NCBI GenBank assembly: GCA_036267635.1
Contig: DATAVR010000024.1
Span: forward strand, 1 to 64,000
Length of the DNA stretch: 64,000 bases
Reading direction: 5' to 3'
DNA from: JADGRB01 sp036267635
GTDB lineage: Bacteria; Myxococcota_A; Polyangia; Fen-1088
Every line of letters starts with the position of its first letter. The first letter of the stretch is position 1. Positions 46,777-54,668 of the stretch are shown piece by piece. The position numbers and the translations under genes were made by a program. The notes under the pieces are model-generated. The model was not told the origin of the DNA. It saw only the letters and a list, made by a program, of their open reading frames with translations, and did not search any database.

Positions 46777-48483
46777 GTGAGACGGGCGGCTGCGATAGCG
46801 GGCGCCGCTTGCGCCGCTCTCTTGGCGGCGGCGCGCGCTTCGGGCGCGGCCGCCGCGCCTTGCACCGTTCTCAGCTACAGGTTCCAGCCGGACTGCTTTC
46901 GGGCAGCGGGCGACACGGGTTGCGTCTTCGATCCCAACCACCCCGACCTCGGGCCGCAGGTCGCCGTGTGGTTGGAGAGCGCCGACGGCAGCTCGTTCAT
47001 CGACACGCTGATGGTCACCAACGCGGTGGCCATTCACGGGATCGGCAACCGCCCCGGGACCTGGGACCTGGTTTCGGGGCCTCGATTCCCTTACGGGCGA
47101 CGGCCGATGGCGCTCCCTATCTGGGCCCACGCGCGCGGCGAGCTCTACCCTTTCGTGGCGATGAACGACGGCCTCGAGGACGAACTGGTCGACCACGAGA
47201 ACACCTCCTCGCCCGAGCCCTACTTTTGTCGGCCGATGGCGCTCGGCGAGATCGTCGACGCGATCACCTGTCCGAGCGGTCAGTTTCGCAGCGCCAAGGG
47301 TCTGCTCGACCCGACGCAACCGGCGTCTTACTACCCGCCGCGCGCCGACCTGTTCAACTTCGGCGGCAACCCCTGCCTGGCGCGCATCGGCTACCCCGGC
47401 TCCTGCGACCCGGGCGACTCGGCTCAATACTTCGCGTTGAACGACGTCGACGTGGTGGCGGCGGCGACCCCCGCCTACGGCGCGCCGTTCACCGGCAGCT
47501 GGGTCGTCCCGGCCGATCTCCCGCCGGGCGACTACGCGCTCTCCGTCGAGGTGGCCAAGGAGTTCGACAGCAACGCTGCCTATCAGCACCCCAACGAGGT
47601 GACCGCGCTCGACATGCAGTACTACAGCATCGACGGCCAGCACGGGAACGTCGGCCAGCCGTCGGTGCTGTTTCGCCTCCCCTTCACGCTCGGCCCAGGC
47701 GGCAGCGGTAGCAGCGGCAGCGTCACCGACATCGTGGGATACGGCGACTGGAGCGGCGCCACGGGTGAGGTGAACCCGCCCGACGACACCATCAGCAGCG
47801 ATCCGGGCAGCGGGGTGGGGCGGCTTCAGCTGTTCAACGACAGCGCGGGCAGCCCGGCGCGGATCGAAATGACGTTGGGGGGCTGCCCGGAGATCGACTG
47901 TACCGTCACCCCGGCGCCGGTTCCGCTTCCGGTCTCGTTCACCGCCACGCCGACCAACAACGGAACCGTCTCGCTCGCGGTGTTGCAGTCGAGCGAGAAC
48001 GGCGGCCAGCCGGTCGTCGGCTACGACGTGCGTTATTCGGTCCTGCAAGCAAACGGCATGATCGACGCTTCGTCGTTCTCGGCCTGGACGCCGGCGGCCC
48101 CGCTGGCGTCCGGTGCCCCGGGGACGATGACCACCGTCGAGGTTGTGGGGCTGACACCCGTCACCAGCTACGGGATCGGCATCAGCGCGCTCGGCGTGTG
48201 CGGCAACTCCGCGCCCACGTTCCAGACCTTCACTACTCCGGCGATCCAGTTCACGAAGCTCTCCGGTTGCTTCATCGCCACCGCCGCCTTCGGCAGCGAC
48301 CTGGCGCCCGAGGTCGCCACGCTGCGCGCCCTGCGTGACGTCGCGACGGCGAGGAGCGCGCTCGCCACGACGGCGGTCGAGCTTTACTACCGCTCTTCGC
48401 CGCCGTTGGCCGAGACCCTGTCGCGCACCTCCGTCGGCCGCGCGCTCGTCCGCGCGGCGCTGCGTTCCGTCACCCGCCAGTAA
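46777..48483 (+). CDS. Secreted CFI-box protein with fibronectin type III-like domain
   Basis: It starts at GTG 46777, 4 bp after the previous stop, with a signal peptide (AAAIAGAACAALLAAARASG). The body has paired cysteines and large beta-rich domains. Residues about 390-490 read as a fibronectin type III-like module (PVVGYDVRYSV; LTPVTSYGIGISALGVCG). The end carries SGCFIATAAFGSDLAPEV, the CFI-box found at the C-terminus of many deltaproteobacterial exported proteins, followed by a helical tail (ALVRAALRSV). The box probably serves sorting or anchoring; this is known as a pattern, not as a mechanism. Confidence 0.8.
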   Translation: MRRAAAIAGAACAALLAAARASGAAAAPCTVLSYRFQPDCFRAAGDTGCVFDPNHPDLGPQVAVWLESADGSSFIDTLMVTNAVAIHGIGNRPGTWDLVSGPRFPYGRRPMALPIWAHARGELYPFVAMNDGLEDELVDHENTSSPEPYFCRPMALGEIVDAITCPSGQFRSAKGLLDPTQPASYYPPRADLFNFGGNPCLARIGYPGSCDPGDSAQYFALNDVDVVAAATPAYGAPFTGSWVVPADLPPGDYALSVEVAKEFDSNAAYQHPNEVTALDMQYYSIDGQHGNVGQPSVLFRLPFTLGPGGSGSSGSVTDIVGYGDWSGATGEVNPPDDTISSDPGSGVGRLQLFNDSAGSPARIEMTLGGCPEIDCTVTPAPVPLPVSFTATPTNNGTVSLAVLQSSENGGQPVVGYDVRYSVLQANGMIDASSFSAWTPAAPLASGAPGTMTTVEVVGLTPVTSYGIGISALGVCGNSAPTFQTFTTPAIQFTKLSGCFIATAAFGSDLAPEVATLRALRDVATARSALATTAVELYYRSSPPLAETLSRTSVGRALVRAALRSVTRQ

Positions 48484-48505
48484 CGTGTCGCTGCGCCCGG
48501 GCTCC

Positions 48506-48569
48506 GCTTCGCTCGGACTCGGCTTCGCTCGGACTCGGCTTCGCTCGGACTCGGCTTCGCTCGGACCTT
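48506..48569. repeat. 16-bp tandem repeat, four copies
   Basis: Unit GCTTCGCTCGGACTCG occurs three times exactly (48506, 48522, 48538) and a fourth time with a changed end (48554). It begins 22 bp after the CFI-box gene stop. The unit is not a multiple of three, so it was not part of a coding repeat. Confidence 0.85.
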
Positions 48570-48586
48570 CCGGCGAGGGCGGGGGT

Positions 48587-48678
48587 GTGCGGGTGTCTAT
48601 CCGCCGCTCGCGAGAAGGAATCCTCGGCAGCGAACGATCAGAGCGGCCTGCGGGCTCGCGGCGGAGAGACACCCGCAC
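48587..48678. repeat. Large inverted repeat (21-bp arms)
   Basis: Left arm 48587-48607 and right arm 48658-48678 are reverse complements with one mismatch, and similarity continues loosely outward into G- and C-runs. The loop is 50 bp. It could fold as a long hairpin in RNA or a cruciform, or be a small non-autonomous mobile relic. Confidence 0.7.
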
Positions 48679-48748
48679 CCCCCCGCTTCGCGCGTACGGG
48701 CCTCGACTCCTCTGCGCGGGGACAGCTGCGATCGCGTGGGGCGCGGAC

Positions 48749-48812
48749 GGCTTTGCCCGGCGGAGCTCGTCGCGGGAGGTCGCAGGAACCCTTTGAGGGT
48801 TCCTGATCTAGC
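48749..48812. repeat. 64-bp direct repeat with hairpin, copy 1
   Basis: Identical to 48833-48896. It contains the hairpin AGGAACCCT / AGGGTTCCT around TTG (48784-48804) next to CGGCGGAGCTCGTCGCGGGA. The same two parts, inverted, occur at 24347. Confidence 0.85.
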
Positions 48813-48832
48813 GGATCGCGTGAGCGAAGGCG

Positions 48833-48896
48833 GGCTTTGCCCGGCGGAGCTCGTCGCGGGAGGTCGCAGGAACCCTTTGAGGGTTCCTGATCTAGC
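48833..48896. repeat. 64-bp direct repeat with hairpin, copy 2
   Basis: Exact second copy of 48749-48812 at a period of 84 bp, with its hairpin at 48868-48888. It ends 6 bp before the stop of the minus-strand gene at 48903, so it may serve as that gene's transcript end. Confidence 0.85.
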
Positions 48897-48902
48897 CGAA
48901 CC

Positions 48903-50093
48903 CTAAAACACGGTGAAGATGTCGGGGCGGGCGGCGTCTTTGGCCACGCCGTCGACCAGCTCTTTTTGGGTCACGGTCAATTGCGTGACCAGCGTGCGGA
49001 TATTGGCCACGCGCTGCTTGTAGCTCTCCTGGCGAACCTGATCGGGCGAGCCCGTCATCACGGCGTCCATGAAGGGAGTCGGCTTGATGGGGACCAGGTT
49101 GCTGAGGTCGGGCTTGCCGCCGATGTTGCGGTCGACCCAGGGGGCGCCAGATCCCGAGCGGATCTTGAAAGCGGTGAGATCGGAACCGGCGCAATCCTTG
49201 CCGGACTTCCCTCCCTTGCACACCGGGTCACCGACCTCGACGAGATTGGCGACCAAGATCTTGCTCGAGCTGTTGTCGAACACGATGCCGTAGTTCTTGC
49301 TCGCGGAGGCGGCGGTCTTGTCGGCGTAGGCCTTGAGCGACTCGGTATCGTTGTCGGTCCGCCGGATGTGGCGCTCGACCTCGTTGTAGAGGGCGATCGT
49401 GTCGTAGTAATAGTTGAACAGCTTGTCCACGTCGGCGTCGGGCAGGCGGAAGAAGTCGACGCGGAAGATCGTCGCCGTGTTCGGGCGGGGCTCCAGCTTG
49501 ATCGCCTTGAGCTCGGTGATGAGCTGCGGATCGTACGACAGCGGATCCTTCTTGGCCGCGTTCATACGCTGCTGGCTGAGAGCGACGGCCCGCCCGATCG
49601 AGGTGAGCGTCTTCTCCATGTTGTCGAGCTCGCCCTTCACCGCCTTGGCGGCGTGATTGGCGGTGTTCATGTTGGCGCGGCCGACGCTGGCGATGCCGAG
49701 GCCACCGCCGAGCGCGAAGGCTGCGGCGCCGACGATGACCGACGCGATGAGGACCGTCTTGCTCTTGCTCGAGCCGACGTTCTGCACCGGTACGCCGTCG
49801 TCAATCGAGCGCAGGTCGAACCCCCCTTGAGGGGCCCGCATGTTGGCGTAAGGGTTCATCCCCGCCGGCGGGGCCGCTGCCGCGCGCGGCGGCGCTGCGG
49901 CGGGGGCCGCTGGGGCTCGTCCCGGTTGCTGGGGGAAGGGTTGTCCCGGCGCGGGGCGTGCCGCCGCGGGAGGCATTCCACCCGGCGCGGGCGCGCCTCC
50001 AGGGCCGCCGTCGGGTCGTTTGAGACCGAGACGGGCCTTGAGATCACTGATGTCCTTGGTCGGCGGGACGCCTGGCTTCCTATTCTGATCCAC
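48903..50093 (-). CDS. Membrane-anchored protein of unknown function with Pro/Ala-rich N-terminus
   Basis: The N-terminus MDQNRKPGVPPTKDISDLK is cytoplasmic and followed by a long Pro/Ala/Gly-rich stretch. One transmembrane helix (about 114-136; TVLIASVIVGAAAFALGGGL) is followed by a ~260-residue extracytoplasmic domain with helical repeats (LDNMEKTLTSIGRAVALSQQ) and a Cys-containing segment (VCKGGKSGKDCAGSDL). The GTG start at 50093 has a strong GGAGGAG site. A strong promoter lies about 80 nt upstream. No family was recognised. It shares the region with a sensor and a PilZ protein, but no functional link is proven. Confidence 0.75.
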   Translation of the reverse strand: MDQNRKPGVPPTKDISDLKARLGLKRPDGGPGGAPAPGGMPPAAARPAPGQPFPQQPGRAPAAPAAAPPRAAAAPPAGMNPYANMRAPQGGFDLRSIDDGVPVQNVGSSKSKTVLIASVIVGAAAFALGGGLGIASVGRANMNTANHAAKAVKGELDNMEKTLTSIGRAVALSQQRMNAAKKDPLSYDPQLITELKAIKLEPRPNTATIFRVDFFRLPDADVDKLFNYYYDTIALYNEVERHIRRTDNDTESLKAYADKTAASASKNYGIVFDNSSSKILVANLVEVGDPVCKGGKSGKDCAGSDLTAFKIRSGSGAPWVDRNIGGKPDLSNLVPIKPTPFMDAVMTGSPDQVRQESYKQRVANIRTLVTQLTVTQKELVDGVAKDAARPDIFTVF

Positions 50094-50180
50094 TGAGCTC
50101 CTCCGGCGCGGTCAACATCACGCGCGCTCTAATCGGCGATAGGCGGACAAAGCGAGCACAGAAAACAACAGCGAGAGCGG

Positions 50181-50209
50181 ACCATACTGACGGCCTCCGC
50201 ACCTGTCAA
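50181..50209 (-). promoter_or_regulatory. Sigma-70 promoter of the membrane-anchored protein gene
   Basis: On the minus strand, a perfect TTGACA (plus 50204-50209), 17-bp spacer and TATGGT (plus 50181-50186). The transcript would begin near 50174 with a leader of about 80 nt. Confidence 0.65.
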
Positions 50210-50330
50210 GCGAACCCGCGCCAAACAGAGCCTCGCCCTCGCGAAAGAGCCCAAGATTTCTCCCACGAGAGCGTATGGCAGAGGTTTTTTCAGCGGCCCG
50301 ACCGCGGTCGAGCCGGGATAGTCGAGGCGA

Positions 50331-50702
50331 CTAAGAGAAGCTGAGGTACGACTCGATCGCCCACACGGCGTCGGGCGGCAGATTGGTGAAACGCACGCCG
50401 ACCGTCCGCCCTTCACGCGTCACGGTTTCGCCGGAGGCGGTCAGGATCTCGTTTCGGTCGGGAAGCTGGAATTGCAATCCCATATATTGAGGCGCCCGGC
50501 TCTGATCGGGCTCGATCATGGGAACGATGCGCGCCCCCGTTCGGCTGAGATCAACCATCCGACAGAGATAGGGTTGACCGTTCAGGAACCGATTCATGTA
50601 AAGGTCGACGTTGACCCGCCGATTCGTTCGTCGGTCTGGTCCATGTACACGCCGCTGCCCACGCCGATCGAGAATGCGATTCGAGGTCTTTTCCTTGAGC
50701 AT
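50331..50702 (-). CDS. PilZ domain protein
   Basis: A 123-aa single-domain protein. The PilZ features are RRVHGPDRRTNRRVNVDLYM (basic RxxxR-type region), then CRMVDLSRTGARI (DxSxxG) and the closing beta-strands (TVGVRFTNLPPD). Such proteins bind cyclic di-GMP, although the spacing of the arginines here is not exactly canonical, so binding should not be assumed. ATG 50702 sits behind AGGAGG. A CCTACATGTAGG palindrome lies just upstream. It may link c-di-GMP to motility or surface regulation. Confidence 0.85.
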   Translation of the reverse strand: MLKEKTSNRILDRRGQRRVHGPDRRTNRRVNVDLYMNRFLNGQPYLCRMVDLSRTGARIVPMIEPDQSRAPQYMGLQFQLPDRNEILTASGETVTREGRTVGVRFTNLPPDAVWAIESYLSFS

Positions 50703-50723
50703 GAGGCCCTCCTTCGGGGTTGT

Positions 50724-50756
50724 CCTACATGTAGGCTCAAGTGAGTCGGCGGTCAA
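50724..50756 (-). promoter_or_regulatory. Putative promoter and palindrome upstream of the PilZ gene
   Basis: On the minus strand TTGACC (plus 50751-50756) is followed after 17 bp by a weak TACATG box (plus 50728-50733). That box lies inside a perfect 12-bp palindrome CCTACATGTAGG (50724-50735), placing a potential repressor site over the -10. Confidence 0.35.
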
Positions 50757-50939
50757 ATTTTTGGCTGCCTTTTCGAGTTTCTTCGCAGAGTTTGACTCGC
50801 GTGGCCGCGGTACCGATAATCCGGGCGCTCTGAATCCCCGGACGCCGTCCTTTCGCCGCACAATGCGCCAAATCCGTCCGTTTGCCGTCTGTTTGCCCAC
50901 CCCCGTTCCATCCCCCAAAGCCGATCAGAGGAGCCAGGC

Positions 50940-52412
50940 ATGCACCGCATGAAGATTGGGCTTGTCGCAGCCATCGTCTTACTCGCGTTCACAGCCGGCA
51001 TTTACGGCGTCGTCACGCGTGAGCTCAAGGATTCCACCGTTCGTTCCGTGGAGGCCGACGTCTCGCGCGCGCAGCGCATGCACGGTGACATCGCGCGGCT
51101 CGAAGCGCTCGAGTTCGCCAACTTGGTCGCCGGGCTGGCGCGGCGCCCCGCGGTGGTCGCCGTGTTCTCGAAGGGGGACGAGACCAGCAGGCGGCAGGCC
51201 GCCTTCGAGCAGTGCGAGCAGCTCAACGGGTTCCTGCAGACCGGCGGCGCCCGCAAGGCGGACATCGTCGCGGTCATCGACGCCGAAGGAAAGGTCGTGG
51301 CGCGTGACCTCAACGTCAACGCGATGTACGGCGAAGATCTCCGTTCCAAATATCCGGCCGTGGCCACCGCGCTTCGCGGCGAGCCGACCAAGGACATCTG
51401 GCTGCTCTCCGGGAGCATGACCCGGGTGGCGGTCGCGCCGGTGATTCAACCCGACGGGACGATTCGCGGCGCGCTGCTGGTCGGCTATGTGGTCACCGCG
51501 CGCGACGCGCAGGCCAAGCGCGACCTACTCGGCACCGAGGTCGCCTATTTCAACAACGCCAAGGTCCACACCTCGAGCTTCGTCTCCGAGGGGACCGGCG
51601 ACAGCGCCAAGGAAGACGGCAACAAGACGCAGGCGCTCAACCAGGTGCTGTTCCAGTCGCCGGAGGCGTGGGGACAGCAGGCGCTCGCCAAGGACGCGCC
51701 GTCCGAGGTCTTCACCTTGACCCTCGACGGGCGCGAGTACGCGGCCGTCGCGGCCCCGCTGCACGGAAACGCCTTCGACAAGACGAGCGGTGTCGTGACG
51801 CTGTCGTCGATCTCCGACGCGCTCGAGGCGGTGTCGTCGGTGGGGATGAAGATCATCATGTTCGGCGTGCTGGCCATCTTGGTCATGCTGGCCGCGGTGA
51901 TGCTGACCGCCCAACGGTTCATCCGCCCGCTCGACAAGATCGAGCTCGGGGTCGCGGAGATCATCAACGGCAACATCGACTATCAGTTCAAGCCGGTCGG
52001 TCCCGACTTCGAGGGGCTGTCGAACGGTCTCAACGTCATGCTGGCGCGCCTGCTCGGGCGCGAAGAGCCGAACGAGGACGAGCCCGAAGAAGAGCAAGAC
52101 GAGACCTCGCGCTGGCGCTCGGATCAGATGCTGGTGGAGGAGGGCTCCGGCCCGTCTTCGTCCGCGTCGCCCGAAGCGGCGGCGCTCGCCCAGGAAGGCG
52201 AGCCGGTCTACTACACGCGCATCTTCAACGAGTACGTCGCCGCGCTGAAGAGCCAGGGGAAGCCGACCAAGGGGATCACGGTGCAGGCCTTCACCGCCAA
52301 GCTGCGCCTCATCGAGGGTGGGCTGAAGCAGAAGTGGAAGTGCCGCATGGTCCGCTTCAAGGTCAATACGCAGGGCGAGCAGGCGACGTTGAAGCCGATC
52401 CCGATCAACTGA
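50940..52412 (+). CDS. Membrane sensor, CACHE-like periplasmic domain with MXAN_5187-type C-terminus
   Basis: Two membrane helices (about 5-25 and 305-325; IIMFGVLAILVMLAAVML) flank a ~280-residue periplasmic sensor of the double-CACHE type (ADIVAVIDAEGKVVARDLNV; GALLVGYVVTARDA). A HAMP-like segment follows (FIRPLDKIELGVAEIINGN), then an acidic linker and a C-terminal block resembling the myxobacterial MXAN_5187 family (EPVYYTRIFNEYVAALKSQG; KGITVQAFTAKLRLIEGGLK). No kinase or methyl-accepting domain is present, so output is probably by protein contact. ATG 50940 has a GAGGAG site. Confidence 0.8.
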   Translation: MHRMKIGLVAAIVLLAFTAGIYGVVTRELKDSTVRSVEADVSRAQRMHGDIARLEALEFANLVAGLARRPAVVAVFSKGDETSRRQAAFEQCEQLNGFLQTGGARKADIVAVIDAEGKVVARDLNVNAMYGEDLRSKYPAVATALRGEPTKDIWLLSGSMTRVAVAPVIQPDGTIRGALLVGYVVTARDAQAKRDLLGTEVAYFNNAKVHTSSFVSEGTGDSAKEDGNKTQALNQVLFQSPEAWGQQALAKDAPSEVFTLTLDGREYAAVAAPLHGNAFDKTSGVVTLSSISDALEAVSSVGMKIIMFGVLAILVMLAAVMLTAQRFIRPLDKIELGVAEIINGNIDYQFKPVGPDFEGLSNGLNVMLARLLGREEPNEDEPEEEQDETSRWRSDQMLVEEGSGPSSSASPEAAALAQEGEPVYYTRIFNEYVAALKSQGKPTKGITVQAFTAKLRLIEGGLKQKWKCRMVRFKVNTQGEQATLKPIPIN

Positions 52413-52566
52413 CCTCCGCTCGGTCGCTCGGTCCCAGGCTCGGGGCCCTACGGGCCCATTGCCGGGCCCTCGCTCCCTTCGCTCCTTGGCCTCTCGACCC
52501 CGAACCTGATCGTTGGGAGCGCACGCGATCCCAGGACGCGCGCGCTTCGTGCGTCGCCCGCGCGCT

Positions 52567-52670
52567 CCCGCGAACCTCCGCGCGGGAACTTTTTCCGGCG
52601 CGTGGGCTGCGCGCACGTTTTGAAATGGCAGCCCACGCGCCGGAAAAAGTCCCGTGCGGAGGTTCGCGGG
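52567..52670. repeat. Long inverted repeat, arms of 43-44 bp
   Basis: Left arm 52567-52610 and right arm 52628-52670 are reverse complements except for one mismatch and one inserted base, with a 17-bp loop. Each arm contains an A5 or T5 tract inside the stem. It is the largest hairpin in the window. It could be a bidirectional terminator, a small mobile palindromic element or the source of a structured RNA. Confidence 0.85.
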
Positions 52671-52740
52671 GCTCGAGCGAGGCGCTCGAGTCCGCACGGG
52701 GCTGAGGTCGCGGGTGCTCGGGTGGGTGTTCGGGGTGGTT

Positions 52741-52809
52741 GGGTGGGTTGGTTGGGTGGGTTGCTTGGGTGAGGTTGAGCAGTGAGGTTGAGCAGTGGAG
52801 TTGAGCGGA
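52741..52809 (+). repeat. G-quadruplex motif and 13-bp tandem repeat
   Basis: Bases 52741-52760 (GGGTGGGTTGGTTGGGTGGG) fit the four-G-tract quadruplex rule with loops of 1, 6 and 1. They are followed by GAGGTTGAGCAGT at 52771 and 52784 and a decayed third copy at 52797. The element lies about 70 bp before the NamZ-like gene on the coding strand. Confidence 0.6.
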
Positions 52810-52878
52810 TGAGGTGCGTGAAGCGGCGAGGGAGTGTGAAAGTGGGGGGTGTGCGTGGCGTGGGTGTATCGTGACGGG

Positions 52879-54102
52879 GTGACCGTAGAGAGCGGCCTCG
52901 ACGTTCTTTGCAAGGACCGCCTGGACCTCTTGCGAGGACGGCGGGTGGGCGTGCTCTGCCACCCGGCCAGCGTGGCCTCCGATCTCACGCACGCAGTTGA
53001 TCGCTTGATCGAGGTCGGCGTGAGACCGGTGCGCCTTTACGGGCCCGAGCACGGCGTGCGGGGGGAGGCGCAGGACATGATCGGCGTCGACGACGATCGC
53101 GATCGGCGCACCGGGATCCCGGTCGTCAGCCTTTACGGTGAGACGTTCGAGTCGCTGGCGCCGTCCGCGGCCGATCTGGCCGGTGTCGAGGTGCTGGTGG
53201 TCGATCTGCAGGATGTCGGCAGCCGCTACTACACGTACATCTGGACGATGGTCCTGGCGCTGGAGGCGGCCTTTCGGGCCGGCGTGGCGGTGATTGTGCT
53301 CGATCGTCCCAATCCGCTCGGGGGCCTGGCGATCGAGGGTGGCAGCGTGAGCGAGGCGTGCGAGTCGTTCGTGGGGCTGGGGGCGGTCCCGATCCGCCAC
53401 GGCCTCACCATCGGCGAGGTGGCTCGGTTGCGGGTGCGGGGCATGCCCTGGGGCGGAGCGCGGTTCGCGCGGCCGATCGACGGCGATCTGACGGTCGTCC
53501 CGATGCGTGGCTGGCGGCGCGCGATGAGCTACGTCGAGGCGGGGCTCCCCTGGGTGATGCCGTCGCCCAACATGCCGACGCCGGCGACGGCGCTGGTCTA
53601 TCCCGGGCAGTGTCTGTTCGAGGCGACCAATCTCTCCGAGGGGCGGGGGACGACGCGCCCGTTCGAGATCGTCGGGGCGCCGTTCCTCGACGGATACGAT
53701 TGGGTCGCGGCGCTGGCGAAGGTCGCGACCGAGGAGCTGCCCTTGCCCGGCGTACGTTTTCGTCCGCTGTCGCTCCGGCCGACCTTCCACAAGTTTGCCG
53801 GCCGCTCGTGCGGCGGCGTTCAGCTTCATGTGACCGACCGGGCCGCCTTTCGTCCCTACGCGACCGGCCTCGCGCTCCTGGCGACGGCGCGGCGGCTGGC
53901 GCCGGACGACTTTCGTTGGCGGACCGAACCCTACGAGTTCGTCGCCGATCCGCCCGCCATCGATCTGCTGACCGGGAGCGACGACGTGCGGCGGGCCATC
54001 GACGCGGGCGGATCGCTCGCGGACCTGGCCGCCACGTTCGCGCCGTTCGAGCGGGCGTTCGCCGAGCACCGCCGTCCGGCGCTGTTGCCGTACGATCTCT
54101 GA
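52879..54102 (+). CDS. Exo-beta-N-acetylmuramidase NamZ-like (DUF1343, GH171)
   Basis: The DUF1343 family, whose characterised member NamZ removes terminal MurNAc from peptidoglycan fragments. Hallmarks are GRRVGVLCHPASVASDL, YGPEHGVRGEAQDM, VDLQDVGSRYYTYIWTM, LDRPNPLGG and SPNMPTPATALVYPGQCLFE. No signal peptide is visible, so a cytoplasmic recycling role or an unusual export route is possible. The start is uncertain: GTG 52879 gives a family-like N-terminus (MTVESGLDVL), while GTG 52849 is ten codons earlier. nadD begins 5 bp after its stop. Confidence 0.9.
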   Translation: MTVESGLDVLCKDRLDLLRGRRVGVLCHPASVASDLTHAVDRLIEVGVRPVRLYGPEHGVRGEAQDMIGVDDDRDRRTGIPVVSLYGETFESLAPSAADLAGVEVLVVDLQDVGSRYYTYIWTMVLALEAAFRAGVAVIVLDRPNPLGGLAIEGGSVSEACESFVGLGAVPIRHGLTIGEVARLRVRGMPWGGARFARPIDGDLTVVPMRGWRRAMSYVEAGLPWVMPSPNMPTPATALVYPGQCLFEATNLSEGRGTTRPFEIVGAPFLDGYDWVAALAKVATEELPLPGVRFRPLSLRPTFHKFAGRSCGGVQLHVTDRAAFRPYATGLALLATARRLAPDDFRWRTEPYEFVADPPAIDLLTGSDDVRRAIDAGGSLADLAATFAPFERAFAEHRRPALLPYDL

Positions 54103-54107
54103 CAGCG

Positions 54108-54668
54108 ATGCGGGTCGCGATCTTCGGAGGGAGCTTCAATCCGCCGCATCTGGCGCACCAGATGGCGGCGCTTTACGTCCTCGAGACCGCCGCCGTCGAC
54201 GAGGTCTGGATCGTGCCGGCGCTCCAGCATCCGTTCGGCAAGGCGTTGGCGCCGTTCGCCGACCGGCTGGCGATGTGCGAGCGCGCGGCGGCGGCGCTCG
54301 GGCCGCGGGTGAAGGTGAGCCAGATCGAGCGCGAGCTCGGGGCTGAGAGCCGCACGCTGCGGACGGTGCGGCGGCTGCAGCAGGAGTTCCCGGCGCACGC
54401 CTTCTCGCTGGTCATCGGCGCCGATTTGATCTCCGAGGTCCCGTCCTGGTTCGGGGGGGCCGAGCTGCAGGCGACGGTGCCGTTTCTGATCGTCGGCCGG
54501 TCGGGCTTCGAGGAGGCCGAGGCGTGCGTGGCGCTCCCCCGCATCAGCTCGACCGAGGTGCGGGCGGCGCTCGCCGCCGGGCGCCCGGTCGACGGGCTCG
54601 TCCCGCGCTCGGTTCTCGATTACATCTACGGTCACAACCTGTATAAGGCTGGCGAGGAACACTCATGA
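54108..54668 (+). CDS. nadD: Nicotinate-nucleotide adenylyltransferase
   Basis: Makes nicotinic acid adenine dinucleotide in NAD synthesis. The nucleotidyltransferase signature is present (FGGSFNPPHLAHQ) with the terminal RISSTEVR motif. At 186 aa it is normal. The ATG at 54108 was chosen; the frame is open far upstream only as a shadow of the muramidase gene. The next gene begins inside its stop codon (ATGA). Confidence 0.95.
   Translation: MRVAIFGGSFNPPHLAHQMAALYVLETAAVDEVWIVPALQHPFGKALAPFADRLAMCERAAAALGPRVKVSQIERELGAESRTLRTVRRLQQEFPAHAFSLVIGADLISEVPSWFGGAELQATVPFLIVGRSGFEEAEACVALPRISSTEVRAALAAGRPVDGLVPRSVLDYIYGHNLYKAGEEHS

Larger units (their letters stand above)
48484..48902. other. Gene-free intergenic region built almost wholly of repeats
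   Basis: These 419 bp contain no credible gene. From left to right they hold a 16-bp tandem repeat, a large inverted repeat and an 84-bp-period duplication carrying hairpins, all listed separately. It separates two convergent genes. Confidence 0.7.
52413..52878. other. Gene-free intergenic region with large hairpin and G-rich repeats
   Basis: These 466 bp hold no credible gene; open frames here are translations of repeats. The left part has GGGCCC-rich short palindromes, the centre a 43-bp-arm inverted repeat, and the right part a G/T-rich stretch with a G-quadruplex motif and a 13-bp tandem repeat. Confidence 0.7.

Noticed and set aside
46651..48678. Open frame of 675 codons on the minus strand
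   Set aside because: Shadow of the CFI-box gene, extending through the repeat region.
48749..48896. Two 64-bp repeats as a minimal CRISPR array
   Set aside because: Only two copies, repeats too long, a 20-bp interval, and the hairpins match a dispersed intergenic family.
50299..50310. CGACCGCGGTCG palindrome downstream of the PilZ gene as its terminator
   Set aside because: On the PilZ strand the stem is followed by A residues rather than T residues.
52448..52705. Short frames over the long inverted repeat (for example one containing APEKVP)
   Set aside because: Both strands give similar peptides because the sequence is palindromic, so these are translations of a repeat.
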